Below are positions 47,777-56,233 of a DNA stretch of 64,000 nucleotides, piece by piece. Under the pieces are notes generated by a model that saw nothing but the letters and a program-made list of their open reading frames with translations, was not told the DNA's origin and did not search any database. Location: the NCBI RefSeq assembly GCF_019311235.1, contig NZ_JAHWDF010000014.1, positions 20,499 through 84,498 on the forward strand, given 5' to 3'. How positions within the stretch are numbered: position 1 is the first letter of the stretch; each line of letters begins with the position of its first letter. Position numbers and translations under genes: made by a program. This stretch comes from Mesonia aestuariivivens. GTDB taxonomy: Bacteria; Bacteroidota; Bacteroidia; Flavobacteriales; Flavobacteriaceae.

Positions 47777-48352
47777 TTAAGAAATCTTTTTAGGAATCCA
47801 CTTTACTTCTTCTACCTGAAGGGATTTAGACAACATTCGTGCCAGTACAAATAGGTAATCTGATAATCGGTTTAAGTACTGTAAAATATATTCATCAAAA
47901 GGTTCTAAATCGTATAATGCTGTAGTTAAGCGTTCTGCTCTTCTGCAAACACACCTTGCGATGTGACAATATGACACCGCTTGGTGCCCCCCAGGTAAAA
48001 TAAAGTGTGTCATTTGTGGCAAAGTCTCATTCATACGGTCTATTTCTTGTTCTAAACGTTCTACCTCTTTTTGTTGAACTTTTTCAATAGCTAATCGTTC
48101 TTTACCATTTTTGAGTTTAGCTTTTTTGGGATCGGTGGCTAACTCTGCGCCAAGCGTAAATAATTGGTGCTGAATATCAAAAAGAATCGTTTTAAACTCT
48201 TCTTCAATTTCTTGATCTCTTAACATACCAATGTAGGCATTTAACTCGTCTACACTTCCATAGCTTTCAATACGAATATGATGTTTTGGGACTCTGGTGC
48301 CTCCAAATAATGCGGTGGTGCCTTTGTCTCCGGTTTTTGTGTATATTTTCAT
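47777..48352 (-). CDS. PduO-type ATP:cob(I)alamin adenosyltransferase
   Basis: 191 residues. Signature TKTGDKGTTALFGGTRVPKHH at the N-terminus, RIESYGSVDELNAYIG, and HIARCVCRRAERLTTAL (ATP-binding Arg/Glu), then LNRLSDYLFVLAR. Makes adenosylcobalamin; logically serves the MeaB/methylmalonyl-CoA mutase system. It is the last core gene before the accessory region. Confidence 0.95.
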   Translation of the reverse strand: MKIYTKTGDKGTTALFGGTRVPKHHIRIESYGSVDELNAYIGMLRDQEIEEEFKTILFDIQHQLFTLGAELATDPKKAKLKNGKERLAIEKVQQKEVERLEQEIDRMNETLPQMTHFILPGGHQAVSYCHIARCVCRRAERLTTALYDLEPFDEYILQYLNRLSDYLFVLARMLSKSLQVEEVKWIPKKIS

Positions 48353-48429
48353 AAGCTTATTTAAGGCTTAAAGATAAAAAAAGAATGCACAAGCTAATAA
48401 TTTTTAATCCCTCTGAAATTTAATGATTT

Positions 48430-49030
48430 TTATGGTTGGACTTACCACAAAAAACTGGACTTTAAGTTGAGTGACTATGCTGCTAGTTTATGATGATACA
48501 TCTCTAATCCAAATTCTTTACTAATTTTGTTTCCTAAATAGGAATGACTTCTGTTGGTATTTCATCAGGTCTCGATTGAAAGATGGATGACTCTGCCTTA
48601 GATCTTAATTTATAGCTGTTCTTACTTATTTTTAATCTTTATACATCATCTCACCAAGAAATACCTTAAGGTATTGTTTTACAAATTTTTATTTTTCTTT
48701 TCACTCGTAGAGAAGATACCAACTGCCTTTTTTTAATTTTCACTTTTATTTACGTCTTCTTTAGCTGTTTTTAAAAACAGTCTACTTCTTCTTGCTCATC
48801 AGTCTAGGATTACGCGGACTGGGAAAAGATGCTTCCTAAATTATTTTATTCTTCATGTTTAGCGGTAAAACACCGCAGGCAGAATGTTCCGTTTTTTCAA
48901 TACTGTAACCACTTTTTAGGCATAACTTAATTCTAATGCTTTTTGTTTGATTCAGTTTAGCGTCACTAATCCATCCATAAACTTCGGGGCCGTATAATTT
49001 AAAGGCTTAATAAGTATAGCTGCAATACAA
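48430..49030 (-). pseudogene. Decayed DNA with coding remnants (possible old IS and gene fragments)
   Basis: No intact gene in 48353-49060. Two stretches on the minus strand still read as protein. One ends at 48475 with KISKEFGLEMYHHKLAA before a stop and has a one-base frameshift about 25 codons upstream (…RPDEIPTE). The other, about 48990-48838, reads KLYGPEVYGWISD then SACGVLPLNMKN and a stop. At 48437-48465 lies TGGACTTACCACAAAAAAC, resembling the IS3-type terminal repeat at 52685-52705. I do not recognise either fragment. Confidence 0.4.
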
Positions 49031-49060
49031 AGAGCCCGAATGGATTTTAGCTGTTGGTTT

Positions 49061-49862
49061 TTATTTTACAAACTCTAAAGCTTTAAGTGTTAATTCTTTT
49101 CTTAGTTTAAGAAATAATTCTTTGTTTGTGTTTTCATTAGGTTCAATATTGGTAGCAAAAAAGTAAGTGTTATTTTTTGTTTCTACATAACCTACAAACC
49201 AACCATTGTAGGTTGCGTTTCTAATAGATAATCCAGTTTTTCCGTATAACTTATATTTTTCATTGTCTTCAATAAAAGAGATTCTTTTTAGAATTTCTTC
49301 TGTTCTTTTAAAAATTTTTAATTCAGAATTCACCAGACGTTTTAAAAAATCTATTTGTTGAAATTGATTGATTTTTGAGGTTCCTTCTAGCCAGAATACG
49401 TCTAAATTTTTAGAAGTAACATTCATCTCTCCAAATTCTAATTTTTTGAGATATTCATTCATTCTTTTTTCTCCAATTTTATTGGCAATTTCTTGGTAAC
49501 ATGGAACGCAGGAGTATTGAAAAGCATCTCTTAACATTAAATCTTGCTCCCAAATTTTATAGGCTCTTTTTTCTCCATTCCATTTAAATAATGTACTGTC
49601 ATTTTCTACAACTTTAGTTTCTAAAGCAATTATAGAGTGCGGAATTTTATAAGTAGAAGTAGGCAAACGACCTGTTTTAGCCCAATCAAAGTTATTTGAG
49701 TAAAACACATCTTTTTGTGTATCATAAATCAGTATGGAACCTTCTACATGATTTGAGTTTATTATTGATTGAAATTCGGACTTCAGTATTTCTTTTGTAT
49801 TGTTTTTTTTGATGACAAGAAATTAAAATACCTACCGTTAAAATAATATCTAATATTTTCAT
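49061..49862 (-). pseudogene. Class D beta-lactamase (OXA type) interrupted by a one-base frameshift
   Basis: The catalytic domain is intact: STYK (STFK serine-lysine pair, in LPTSTYKIPHS), SCVP (SxV), FGE at the YGN position, FWLEG (WxxG) and YGKTGLS (KTG). The signal/lipoprotein start is in another frame: ATG at 49862-49860, MKILDIILTVGILISC, then a run of eight A (49803-49810). With seven A the frame continues as NTKEILKSEFQSII into the lactamase, giving about 267 residues, normal for OXA. As it stands only a GTG at 49708 could start, without a signal peptide. Confidence 0.8.
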
Positions 49863-49980
49863 AATGTTACTGCTGTTAACCACTTTGTATAAAGAGTGAC
49901 AAAAGTAAATAATAATGCAAAAAAACGGTTTGGATAAGTGTTCAAAACCATTGTTTATTGTTGCTAAATATTTAGGGTGT

Positions 49981-50559
49981 TTACTTTATTTTTTTTCCTA
50001 AGTTGAATATTTTATCCAACCACTTTTTTCTAAAATCAGGGCTTGAATTTTTAATGGGTGAAATATAAGTTACTTTAACAGGATTGATGCCGCAAAATTG
50101 CAAAGTCCCTTTTTTAAATTGATTGATAGTGGGGCTTTTCATGATTAAATAATCATACCATTTTGGGGTGTCAGCCGTAATAATTAAACGTGCCGATTTT
50201 CCTTTTAAGAGTTTTTTAGGCAATGGTTTTCCCTCAATTGGCTGATAAGTGATTCCAGGTAAAAATGTTCTGTCTATAAATCCTTTCATTAATGCAGGAT
50301 AACCATACCACCACATTGGAAAAAACCATACTATATGATCTGCAATTTTTATCTTATCAATGGCCTCAACCAAATCGGGTTCTAACTCCATTCTTTTTCG
50401 ATACCCAAATTTTAAATTAGGATTAAATTCTAATTCAGAAATGTTCATTTGAGTTATTGTCGCCTGTGTATTACTGACTCCTTTTACATAAGCTTCGGAT
50501 AAAGCATTATTAAAACTCTCTTTGTCAGGATGTCCATTTATGATGAGTACTTGTTTCAT
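49981..50559 (-). CDS. NAD(P)H-dependent flavin oxidoreductase (NQO1/KefF-like)
   Basis: 192 residues, flavodoxin-like fold. IINGHPDKESFNNALSEAY (FMN/FAD phosphate loop) and IVWFFPMWWYGYPALMKGFIDRTFLPG (flavin ring pocket, typical of NQO1-like enzymes). Two-electron quinone or nitro-compound reductase. It lies 60 bp after a Crp-type regulator gene on the same strand, which may control it. Confidence 0.88.
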   Translation of the reverse strand: MKQVLIINGHPDKESFNNALSEAYVKGVSNTQATITQMNISELEFNPNLKFGYRKRMELEPDLVEAIDKIKIADHIVWFFPMWWYGYPALMKGFIDRTFLPGITYQPIEGKPLPKKLLKGKSARLIITADTPKWYDYLIMKSPTINQFKKGTLQFCGINPVKVTYISPIKNSSPDFRKKWLDKIFNLGKKIK

Positions 50560-50618
50560 GTTTGTTCTGTTTTTTTACAAAGAACTACACTATTAAATTT
50601 CTTTAAAAGGACATTTGT

Positions 50619-51182
50619 CTAATTTGAAATGGACTTTCTTATTCGACTCAAATGTCTTTGAGTAATCCCCAAATATGAAGAAAGAAAATGAAGAGGGATG
50701 AACTGTAAATACTCTGGTTGATTGGTCAATAAATCGAGATAACGTTTTTCAGCACTTTCTCTTTGTAACATAAAAATTCTTTTTTCCAATTTGATATATT
50801 CTTGCTCAGCCATCATTTTTAAAAATGTTAACCAATTAGTACTTGATTGTTCTAATTTTAAAAGCTGATCTTTAGATATTGTTAAAATTTCAGTATCGGT
50901 TAAAGCTTGGATGTTTTCTACCGTTTTATTTTGAGACAAAAATGAAGAATAGGCACTCACAAACGAATTAGAAAAGGTAAAACAATAGGTAACTTCTTCT
51001 TCTTTAGAGGAATGATAAAATGATCTAAATAATCCAGAAACGACAAACCCTACTTCTTTGCAAGTTTGACCTTCTTTGATGAAAAATTCTCCTTTTTTTA
51101 GTTTTTTACGAACTACTTTTTTTTCAAAAAAATCAATTTCATCCTTGGTAAGCATATTAAATGTTTCTAAATATTTTTTCAT
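50619..51182 (-). CDS. Crp/Fnr family transcriptional regulator
   Basis: 187 residues. Cyclic-nucleotide-binding-like barrel (about 20-115: KKGEFFIKEGQTCKEVGFVVSGLFRSFY) without the cAMP-binding Arg/Glu set, then a winged helix with LSSYLGITQRHLSRIRK near the C-terminus. No Cys cluster for Fe-S. Probably an effector-free or unknown-ligand regulator of the adjacent oxidoreductase. Single Crp-type regulators beside NQO-like enzymes are common in flavobacteria. Confidence 0.87.
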   Translation of the reverse strand: MKKYLETFNMLTKDEIDFFEKKVVRKKLKKGEFFIKEGQTCKEVGFVVSGLFRSFYHSSKEEEVTYCFTFSNSFVSAYSSFLSQNKTVENIQALTDTEILTISKDQLLKLEQSSTNWLTFLKMMAEQEYIKLEKRIFMLQRESAEKRYLDLLTNQPEYLQFIPLHFLSSYLGITQRHLSRIRKSISN

Positions 51183-51357
51183 TATTGCTAACGAGTTTTT
51201 ATATAGCTTATAACCTAGATTTTTAAATTTTACTATTTATTTTATCTCATGGTAATCGTCAAATTTAATAACTTGGCCACTTTCCAAAAATCCCCAAACC
51301 CTTGTGTTACCAATGACTTGCGCTATTTGTTAAATACGTTTTTGTGCGATCGTACTT

Positions 51358-51714
51358 TTACAACATTTTTTTATGCTTTTTAGCCCAATTTTCAAGTTCT
51401 TTAATTATTGGTTTCAGCTCGTAACCAATGCTCGTTAATTCATATTCAACACGGGGTGGAACTTCTGCATAAATTTTACGGGTCAAAACTTTATTTTTCT
51501 CCAATTTTTTTAGTTGTAACGTAAGCATTCGTTCCGTTATGTTTGGTAAAACCTTCTTTATTTCTCCAAATCTTAATTTACCACTCAACAACGCATAGCA
51601 AATTGGTAGTGACCATTGTCCACCAATAATATTTGTAGAATACACTTCCAGGCATTTATTAGATAAAGCTTGTTTATTGGCAAAGTTGGTGGATGTTTCC
51701 TTGATTTTAGACAT
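51358..51714 (-). CDS. HxlR family winged-helix regulator
   Basis: 118 residues. IIGGQWSLPICYALLSGKLRFGEIKKVLPNITERMLTLQLKKLEKNKVLTRKIYAEVPPRVEYELTSIG is the full HxlR/DUF24 domain. Cys22 in NKCLEVYST could be the redox- or quinone-sensing cysteine known from the YodB-type members. Divergent from the oxidoreductase at 51811, with an inverted repeat in between: a standard sensor-target pair for quinone or aldehyde stress. Confidence 0.9.
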   Translation of the reverse strand: MSKIKETSTNFANKQALSNKCLEVYSTNIIGGQWSLPICYALLSGKLRFGEIKKVLPNITERMLTLQLKKLEKNKVLTRKIYAEVPPRVEYELTSIGYELKPIIKELENWAKKHKKML

Positions 51715-51725
51715 TACTTACATTT

Positions 51726-51785
51726 TTGTATGTATCCTACAATGGGTTGTGATCTCAAATAATTAAATATAGGAGTTTATTTTTG
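51726..51785. promoter_or_regulatory. HxlR operator and divergent promoter
   Basis: TTGTA (51726-51730), 7 bp, TACAA (51738-51742) forms an inverted repeat just upstream of the HxlR start. On the plus strand TATTTTTG (51778-51785) is the -7 box of the oxidoreductase gene, followed by GTATCC, which repeats part of the operator half-site. Confidence 0.5.
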
Positions 51786-51810
51786 TATCCGAAATTTAAA
51801 GATATAAAAT

Positions 51811-52341
51811 ATGAAAACCTTAGTCATTCTGATTCATCCAGATATAGAAAATTCAGTAATTAATAAAAGATGGATTGAGGAATTAGAAAAGTATCCAGAT
51901 GAATTTGATATTCATCAATTATATAAAGTTTATCCAGATGAAAAAATTAATGTGTTGGCAGAGCAAAGATTAATGGAAAAGTATAATGCAATTATTTTTC
52001 AGTTTCCTTTATATTGGTTTAGCTCTCCACCGCTTTTAAAAAAATGGTTAGACGAAGTGTTAACTTATGGGTGGGCTTTTGGGAGTAAAAGCGGTTATAA
52101 ATTAGAAAATAAAAAAATAGCTCTAGCTATAAGTGCAGGGGCAATAAAGGATGATTATTCAATAGAAGGTGATTACAAGCATACTTTAAAAGAAGTATTA
52201 GTACCGTTTGAACTTACTTTTAAATATGTAAAAGCTAATTATCGACCATATTTTGCAAATTATGGATCTGATTCAAATACACCGAGCGAACTTATTGAAG
52301 AAAGTACTCGTAAGTATTTCTTTTTCGTTAATGCTTTCTAG
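51811..52341 (+). CDS. NAD(P)H oxidoreductase (YwrO/KefF-like)
   Basis: 176 residues, flavodoxin-like fold: LVILIHPDIENSVINKRWIEEL and IIFQFPLYWFSSPPLLKKWLDEVLTYGWAFG, the classical YwrO/MdaB-like flavin pocket. Divergent from hxlR. An IS3-type element is inserted directly behind the stop codon (TAG 52339-52341, target duplication TAGG), so the gene itself is intact. Confidence 0.88.
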   Translation: MKTLVILIHPDIENSVINKRWIEELEKYPDEFDIHQLYKVYPDEKINVLAEQRLMEKYNAIIFQFPLYWFSSPPLLKKWLDEVLTYGWAFGSKSGYKLENKKIALAISAGAIKDDYSIEGDYKHTLKEVLVPFELTFKYVKANYRPYFANYGSDSNTPSELIEESTRKYFFFVNAF

Positions 52342-52342
52342 G

Positions 52343-52705
52343 TGAATTTACTACTTTTACTCGGACATAAATTTAAGACCATTTGTTATAAAACAAATAT
52401 CTTAAAACTATGAAAAAACGCTATTATAATCCTGAATTAACGGAGCAGGCAGTACGATTAAGTGACCAAAGCGACAACATAAAGGAGCTAGCAGATGAAC
52501 TGGGCATAGAGGTACAAGGGATTTATAAATGGCGCAAGGCAGCTAAAACCGCTATTTTCGAATATATAGAAATAGGGTATAACAGGAAACAATTACACTC
52601 CTTTTTGGGATACAAAACTCCCTACGAAGTAGAACAAGAATTTTATCAATTTAAAAATGGGGTATAGGTATTAAAAAAATTGTCCGACTTTTTCTTGCAA
52701 GTCCA
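52343..52705 (+). mobile_element. 363-bp internally deleted IS3-family element
   Basis: Ends are 25-bp imperfect inverted repeats starting TG and sharing TCGGACA, flanked by a 4-bp direct repeat TAGG (52339-52342 and 52706-52709). The only reading frame joins the start of OrfA to the end of OrfB. The whole catalytic core is missing, so it cannot move by itself. Confidence 0.8.
52410..52667 (+). pseudogene. Fused OrfA-OrfB remnant of an IS3 transposase
   Basis: 85 residues. The first 47 are the OrfA helix-turn-helix (MKKRYYNPELTEQAVRL ... GIYKWRKAAKT). The rest is the OrfB C-terminus (IFEYIEIGYNRKQLHSFLGY, then KTPYEVEQEFY). An in-frame deletion removed the rest of both, including the DDE triad. 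If translated, it is a small DNA-binding protein able to recognise the element's ends. Confidence 0.85.
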
Positions 52706-52778
52706 TAGGTGATGTATGTCTCAAATTTAATGTAAAAAAGAGTTGGTTTTTACCTCAGTTCTTTGTTGACGGTATTTT

Positions 52779-54260
52779 TTATTCTGCTTTTTCAATTTCA
52801 ATTATTTCTTTTCCCTGCTCACCTAAATAATGGGTTATTATTTTCTTGTAAATTTTATATCCATTATCCACGTTTGTGAAGATTATTAATCCCTTTTTTG
52901 TTTTCGGAAATATAAAAGCAATTGCTTGAACTCCATTGTCTGCTCCACTATGTGATAATGCGTAATCTCCATTTTTAAAATTATAAATTTCAAATCCGAG
53001 GCCGATGTGTTTTCCTTTTTTGGTTGTAACTTGATGAGTAACCATATCCTCAAATACTTTTTTGGAAAGCCCGATGCTGTTCATTACACTAACCAAAAAC
53101 TTTCCATAATCTTCGACTGTTGTCAATAAATCGTCAGCACCATTTGCTGTTTTGTTTTTAACTGTTTCATAGGCATTTCCTTTGTTGTCATATCCAAGGG
53201 CTAATCGAGATTCGTCAATCTTATCGTCCCAAATATATTGCGTGTCGGTCATTGCCAATGGGTCAAAGATTAATTCTTTGGCTAATTGGTTTAAAGTTTT
53301 TTTAAATTTATTTTCTAAAGCCTTTCGCAAATATTCAAGCCCTTCGCCCGAATATTGATATTGGGTTCCTGGTTCAAATTGAAAATTTAATTTTTTTGAT
53401 TTGTTTAAATATCTCCAATTTGGAAATCCAGTTTGATGACTTAAAATATGTCTTGTAGTAAGTTTTTTACTTCTTGGGTCATCTGCAACGTCTTGGTCAG
53501 TCCAATATTTATAAATAGGTTCGTCTAAATCCCATTTGCCCAAACTGACCAATTTTAAAGCAACTATTGCGGTTACTGGTTTTGTTAAAGATGCTACATT
53601 GAAAATAGTATTATAAGGAGCGCTTTCTCCATCTATAAGGTCGCCATATACTTTTATTTGTTGAAGTTTGCCTTCATTGATGACACCAAGTCCTAAAGCT
53701 GGTATGTTGTTTGATTTTAACCATTTTTCAATTTCCTTGTCGTTATCAAAAATAGAATTATCTATTTTTTGTATTTCGTATGCTTGATGTCCAAAGCTTA
53801 AGGATGTAGTCAATTTCCAATCACCGTTTTCCAACATCCAAACGTTTGAGAATTTTGCTGAACCAGGTTCACTTTCTTTATTTTCATAAAATAAATGTTT
53901 TCCGTTTTGAATAGCTCCATACAAAACTCCATTTCTGTAAAGCGGGAAAATCTCTGTACTTTCTTTCACTAAAAATCTTTTTACCTGACGTGTTTCGGGA
54001 CTTTTACATAGTCCGTTTTTTAGGTCGTAAAGAAATTTTGTTTTATCAGAAATTCCATCTTTGTCGTGATAAAATTTTAAGTTATCGCTTAATAAATTTT
54101 CATACTGTTTGATATCGCAAGTATTGAACCCAACATTAAACAGCAAGCTGTCTTTTGATAGTATCGTTTTATAGAGTTTCGAATTTTTGTCTACTTGTGC
54201 TTTGCTAATTGCGAAAACAAAGAGGGTAATAATAAAGCTTAAGATATTTTTTTTTGTCAT
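52779..54260 (-). CDS. Serine hydrolase: NTF2-like domain fused to a class C beta-lactamase-like domain
   Basis: 493 residues from the ATG at 54260, which opens a signal peptide (MTKKNILSFIITLFVFAISKAQ); an ATG 13 codons earlier is less likely. Residues about 35-165 are NTF2/DUF4440-like (YENLLSDNLKFYHDKDG ... FSNVWMLENGDWKLT). Residues about 180-480 are PF00144: NVASLTKPV (SxxK), YQYSGEGLEYL (Tyr of YxN, here Y-S-G), and HSGADNG (HxG). Likely a periplasmic esterase or peptidase; true beta-lactam hydrolysis is not implied. Confidence 0.85.
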   Translation of the reverse strand: MTKKNILSFIITLFVFAISKAQVDKNSKLYKTILSKDSLLFNVGFNTCDIKQYENLLSDNLKFYHDKDGISDKTKFLYDLKNGLCKSPETRQVKRFLVKESTEIFPLYRNGVLYGAIQNGKHLFYENKESEPGSAKFSNVWMLENGDWKLTTSLSFGHQAYEIQKIDNSIFDNDKEIEKWLKSNNIPALGLGVINEGKLQQIKVYGDLIDGESAPYNTIFNVASLTKPVTAIVALKLVSLGKWDLDEPIYKYWTDQDVADDPRSKKLTTRHILSHQTGFPNWRYLNKSKKLNFQFEPGTQYQYSGEGLEYLRKALENKFKKTLNQLAKELIFDPLAMTDTQYIWDDKIDESRLALGYDNKGNAYETVKNKTANGADDLLTTVEDYGKFLVSVMNSIGLSKKVFEDMVTHQVTTKKGKHIGLGFEIYNFKNGDYALSHSGADNGVQAIAFIFPKTKKGLIIFTNVDNGYKIYKKIITHYLGEQGKEIIEIEKAE

Positions 54261-54368
54261 AATGAATTTTTTTTTGCTGTAAATAATTATTTTGCACAAA
54301 GGTTAAAAACTCATTTTCTGTATTCTAAAAATTAGCCCGACAATAACTCGACAAAAACCCGACAAGTA

Positions 54369-54941
54369 TTATATCATATTGAAATTCAGCTTGTAATAAA
54401 GTCTTTTGTTCTTATCTATTTCAATTGCATTTCGAAGGATAATGAATACATTAGATAAAACGATTAGTATCATAAGGATTAAAGTAAACTTATTTCCAAG
54501 TTTTAAAAAAAGACCTAGCATAAATACAATAGGGGCTAGAATTGTCCAAAGTATTTGTAGTGAAATAAGCTGTTTAGTTAAAACGTTTTTTTGTTTCATT
54601 GTGAGCACCAAAATAAATGGAATGATGATATTCAATGGCGGAATAAGGATAAATGGAATTGAAGAAAGATTTATTAATTTTAGATAAGAATAGTTAATCA
54701 AAACCACTTGTTGGGGTTCTCCTTTATTAGCCAAAATTTTAGGTTTTTCTTGTTCGGATTCTTTGAGAAGCAATTCATTTTCTGATAATTCTAATGCTTT
54801 TGCCAAAGCCCGAAGTGTGTAACCTTTGGGTTCTTTTCCTGTTTCAATTCGCTGTATTGTTCTTGCTGAAATACCAGATTTTTTTGATAATTCTTCTTGA
54901 GTCAAATTTTGCTGTTCTCTTAATGCTTTTAATCTGGACAT
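54369..54941 (-). CDS. XRE-family regulator with membrane-spanning C-terminus
   Basis: 190 residues. Helix-turn-helix 1-60 (LREQQNLTQEELSKKSGISARTIQRIETGKEP), linker, then four hydrophobic segments (about 88-108, 115-128, 133-148, 153-170) as in DUF4870-like proteins. It probably senses a membrane or extracytoplasmic condition while bound to DNA. 70 bp upstream of the serine hydrolase on the same strand, so it may regulate that gene. Confidence 0.85.
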   Translation of the reverse strand: MSRLKALREQQNLTQEELSKKSGISARTIQRIETGKEPKGYTLRALAKALELSENELLLKESEQEKPKILANKGEPQQVVLINYSYLKLINLSSIPFILIPPLNIIIPFILVLTMKQKNVLTKQLISLQILWTILAPIVFMLGLFLKLGNKFTLILMILIVLSNVFIILRNAIEIDKNKRLYYKLNFNMI

Positions 54942-55012
54942 TTTTCTTTTTTAAATGTTCGCTAAGGCACATGGTTTACAAAGTTAAAGTCACATCCTTT
55001 ACCGTACCGAAA

Positions 55013-55111
55013 TTACCGCCAACGAGTTTCTTTACGCCTTACCTGTAAGTAGGCTTCCCATACCATTTCTTTGGTAATAGGTAATGATTTTGTCTTCTCA
55101 AATTCAATCAT
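55013..55111 (-). pseudogene. N-terminal fragment of the group II intron reverse transcriptase
   Basis: 33 codons: MIEFEKTKSLPITKEMVWEA, then YLQVRRK, the usual N-terminus of LtrA-type maturases before the KGxAGxD motif. After RRK the sequence diverges and stops. All catalytic parts are lost. Confidence 0.75.
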
Positions 55112-55639
55112 CCTCTTGCGAGTTGTAAAAATTGATAAAACAGAATAAGTCAGTCCCTTCGCTCCATTTCCATTACAGAAACTTGCGTCACTACTACAGA
55201 CTGATCCGCCCCTGTGTCAAGCATCGCTATTCTGCCTCTAGTTTGCGCTATTGTACATTTCACTTTGCATCTTGGCACAGGTTCCCGAGTTCCGTAAATA
55301 AGCCCAAATACTGGTCATGCCTCCTAAATGACGCCTGCCGCCCAGCCAATAAACAGGTGACCGCTGGACTGATAATGTTTGTCATACTTCAAACACTTTT
55401 GACAGAAGGTTGCACGTTCTCGACACTTCATCAGAGGTTCATTTGCATTCATCTCCAGTATTCATACCTGACTAGCTCGTGGCATAGCCTTTTCCATAAC
55501 GCTCAATACCTTGACTCTTTATCAAAGCACCTTATGGTGGTTTAACGCTCTCCCCTGTAGGACAACATTGGTGGGTCGGCTCCACCATCTTATAAACAGT
55601 TGCGTAACGACTTTCAGCCGATCGTTACTCTCGGCACAC
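55013..55639 (-). mobile_element. Group II intron A, 3'-truncated
   Basis: On the minus strand it starts at 55639 with GTGTGCCGAGAG and is 99% identical to intron B over the first 389 bases (55251-55639 against 59341-59729, two differences, no gaps). It still has the start of the reverse transcriptase gene, then breaks off, so domains V and VI are missing and it cannot splice. The 5' exon ends TCATAC, as for intron B. Plus-strand frames across it are antisense artefacts. Confidence 0.8.
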
Positions 55640-55755
55640 GTATGATTTCGTTGCGTGTTTAAGTACTAAAGTTAGCGAATAAATCACAGATAGAAAGTCC
55701 GCGAGGACTTTCGTAAGTAGGCTATAATTAGCAATGAATTATACACGTTGTGCTT
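55640..55755. repeat. attC-like palindrome R1
   Basis: Outer arms GTATGATTTCGTTGC (55640-55654) and GCAATGAATTATAC (55731-55744) pair. Inside is a second hairpin GAAAGTCC / GGACTTTC and the motif GTTAGCGAA. Ends ACACGTTGTGCTT directly before the unit at 55756. Its left start has been cut by intron A. Confidence 0.75.
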
Positions 55756-55892
55756 GTTGCACAACCTCTTTCTTAATCAAATTTAAAATTAATAGTAGAT
55801 TTCAATAATAACATACCCTTAGAAATCAAAAATTTAACTATTCCTAAAAATCAAAATAATCCTCTTTTCTTAGAAATTTAGACTTGTGCAAC
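55756..55892. other. Empty cassette-like unit (137 bp)
   Basis: Bounded by GTTGCACAA (55756-55764) and TTGTGCAAC (55884-55892), the same 9-bp inverted repeat that bounds the IS1182 unit at 60884-62077. The inside is A+T-rich, with near-repeats TTAGAAATCAAAAATT and CCTAAAAATCAAAATA, and has no gene. It may be a cassette that lost its cargo or a MITE-like derivative. A 16-bp minimal separator AACGGTTACCGGTGTT follows (55890-55905). Confidence 0.6.
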
Positions 55893-55915
55893 GGTTACCG
55901 GTGTTGCCAACTGGC

Positions 55916-56233
55916 TTATTTCTTTCGACTAATTTTTGCTGGATATTGTCTGGTGTCAAATACATCAGCTATTCTGATAAATCCTTTTTTCTCGTTAACA
56001 GAATAAATCAATTTATAATTTTTATAAACCAGATATCTGTAGTCAATTTTTCTATTTAGTAGTCGGATTTCTTTTTGTCCGATAAAAGGAGAATTTTTTA
56101 AATGCTCAGATTCAAGAATAATTTCACGAACAAGTTTATTAGCAATGTTCAAGCTTGCTTTTTCTCTGTAGTATTCAAAAATTTCATCAAGCTGCGTTTC
56201 TGCAAAATTAGACCAAATTACTTTCAGTTCCAT
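55916..56233 (-). CDS. RelE/ParE family toxin
   Basis: 105 residues. Type II toxin fold: VIWSNFAETQLDEIFEYYREKASLNIANKLVREII at the N-terminus and DYRYLVYKNYKLIYSVNEKKGFIRIADVFDTRQYP at the C-terminus, closest to ParE/RelE of the plasmid-stabilisation type. It either cuts mRNA on the ribosome or poisons gyrase. The start codon follows the antitoxin stop without a gap. It is the cargo of the unit bounded by GTTGCCAAC (55903) and GTTGGCAAC (56527). Confidence 0.9.
   Translation of the reverse strand: MELKVIWSNFAETQLDEIFEYYREKASLNIANKLVREIILESEHLKNSPFIGQKEIRLLNRKIDYRYLVYKNYKLIYSVNEKKGFIRIADVFDTRQYPAKISRKK

Noticed and set aside
51183..51357. A decayed attC-like palindrome between the Crp and HxlR genes (GCTAACGAGTTTTTATATAGC)
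   Set aside because: It begins in a similar way to the cassette sites, but I could not find the matching right arm or boundary boxes.
55132..55545. Open frames of 137 and 150 codons at 55132-55545 and 59183-59635 sharing a long identical C-terminus
   Set aside because: They are the antisense strand of the two near-identical group II introns A and B; the shared 'protein' is explained by intron identity.
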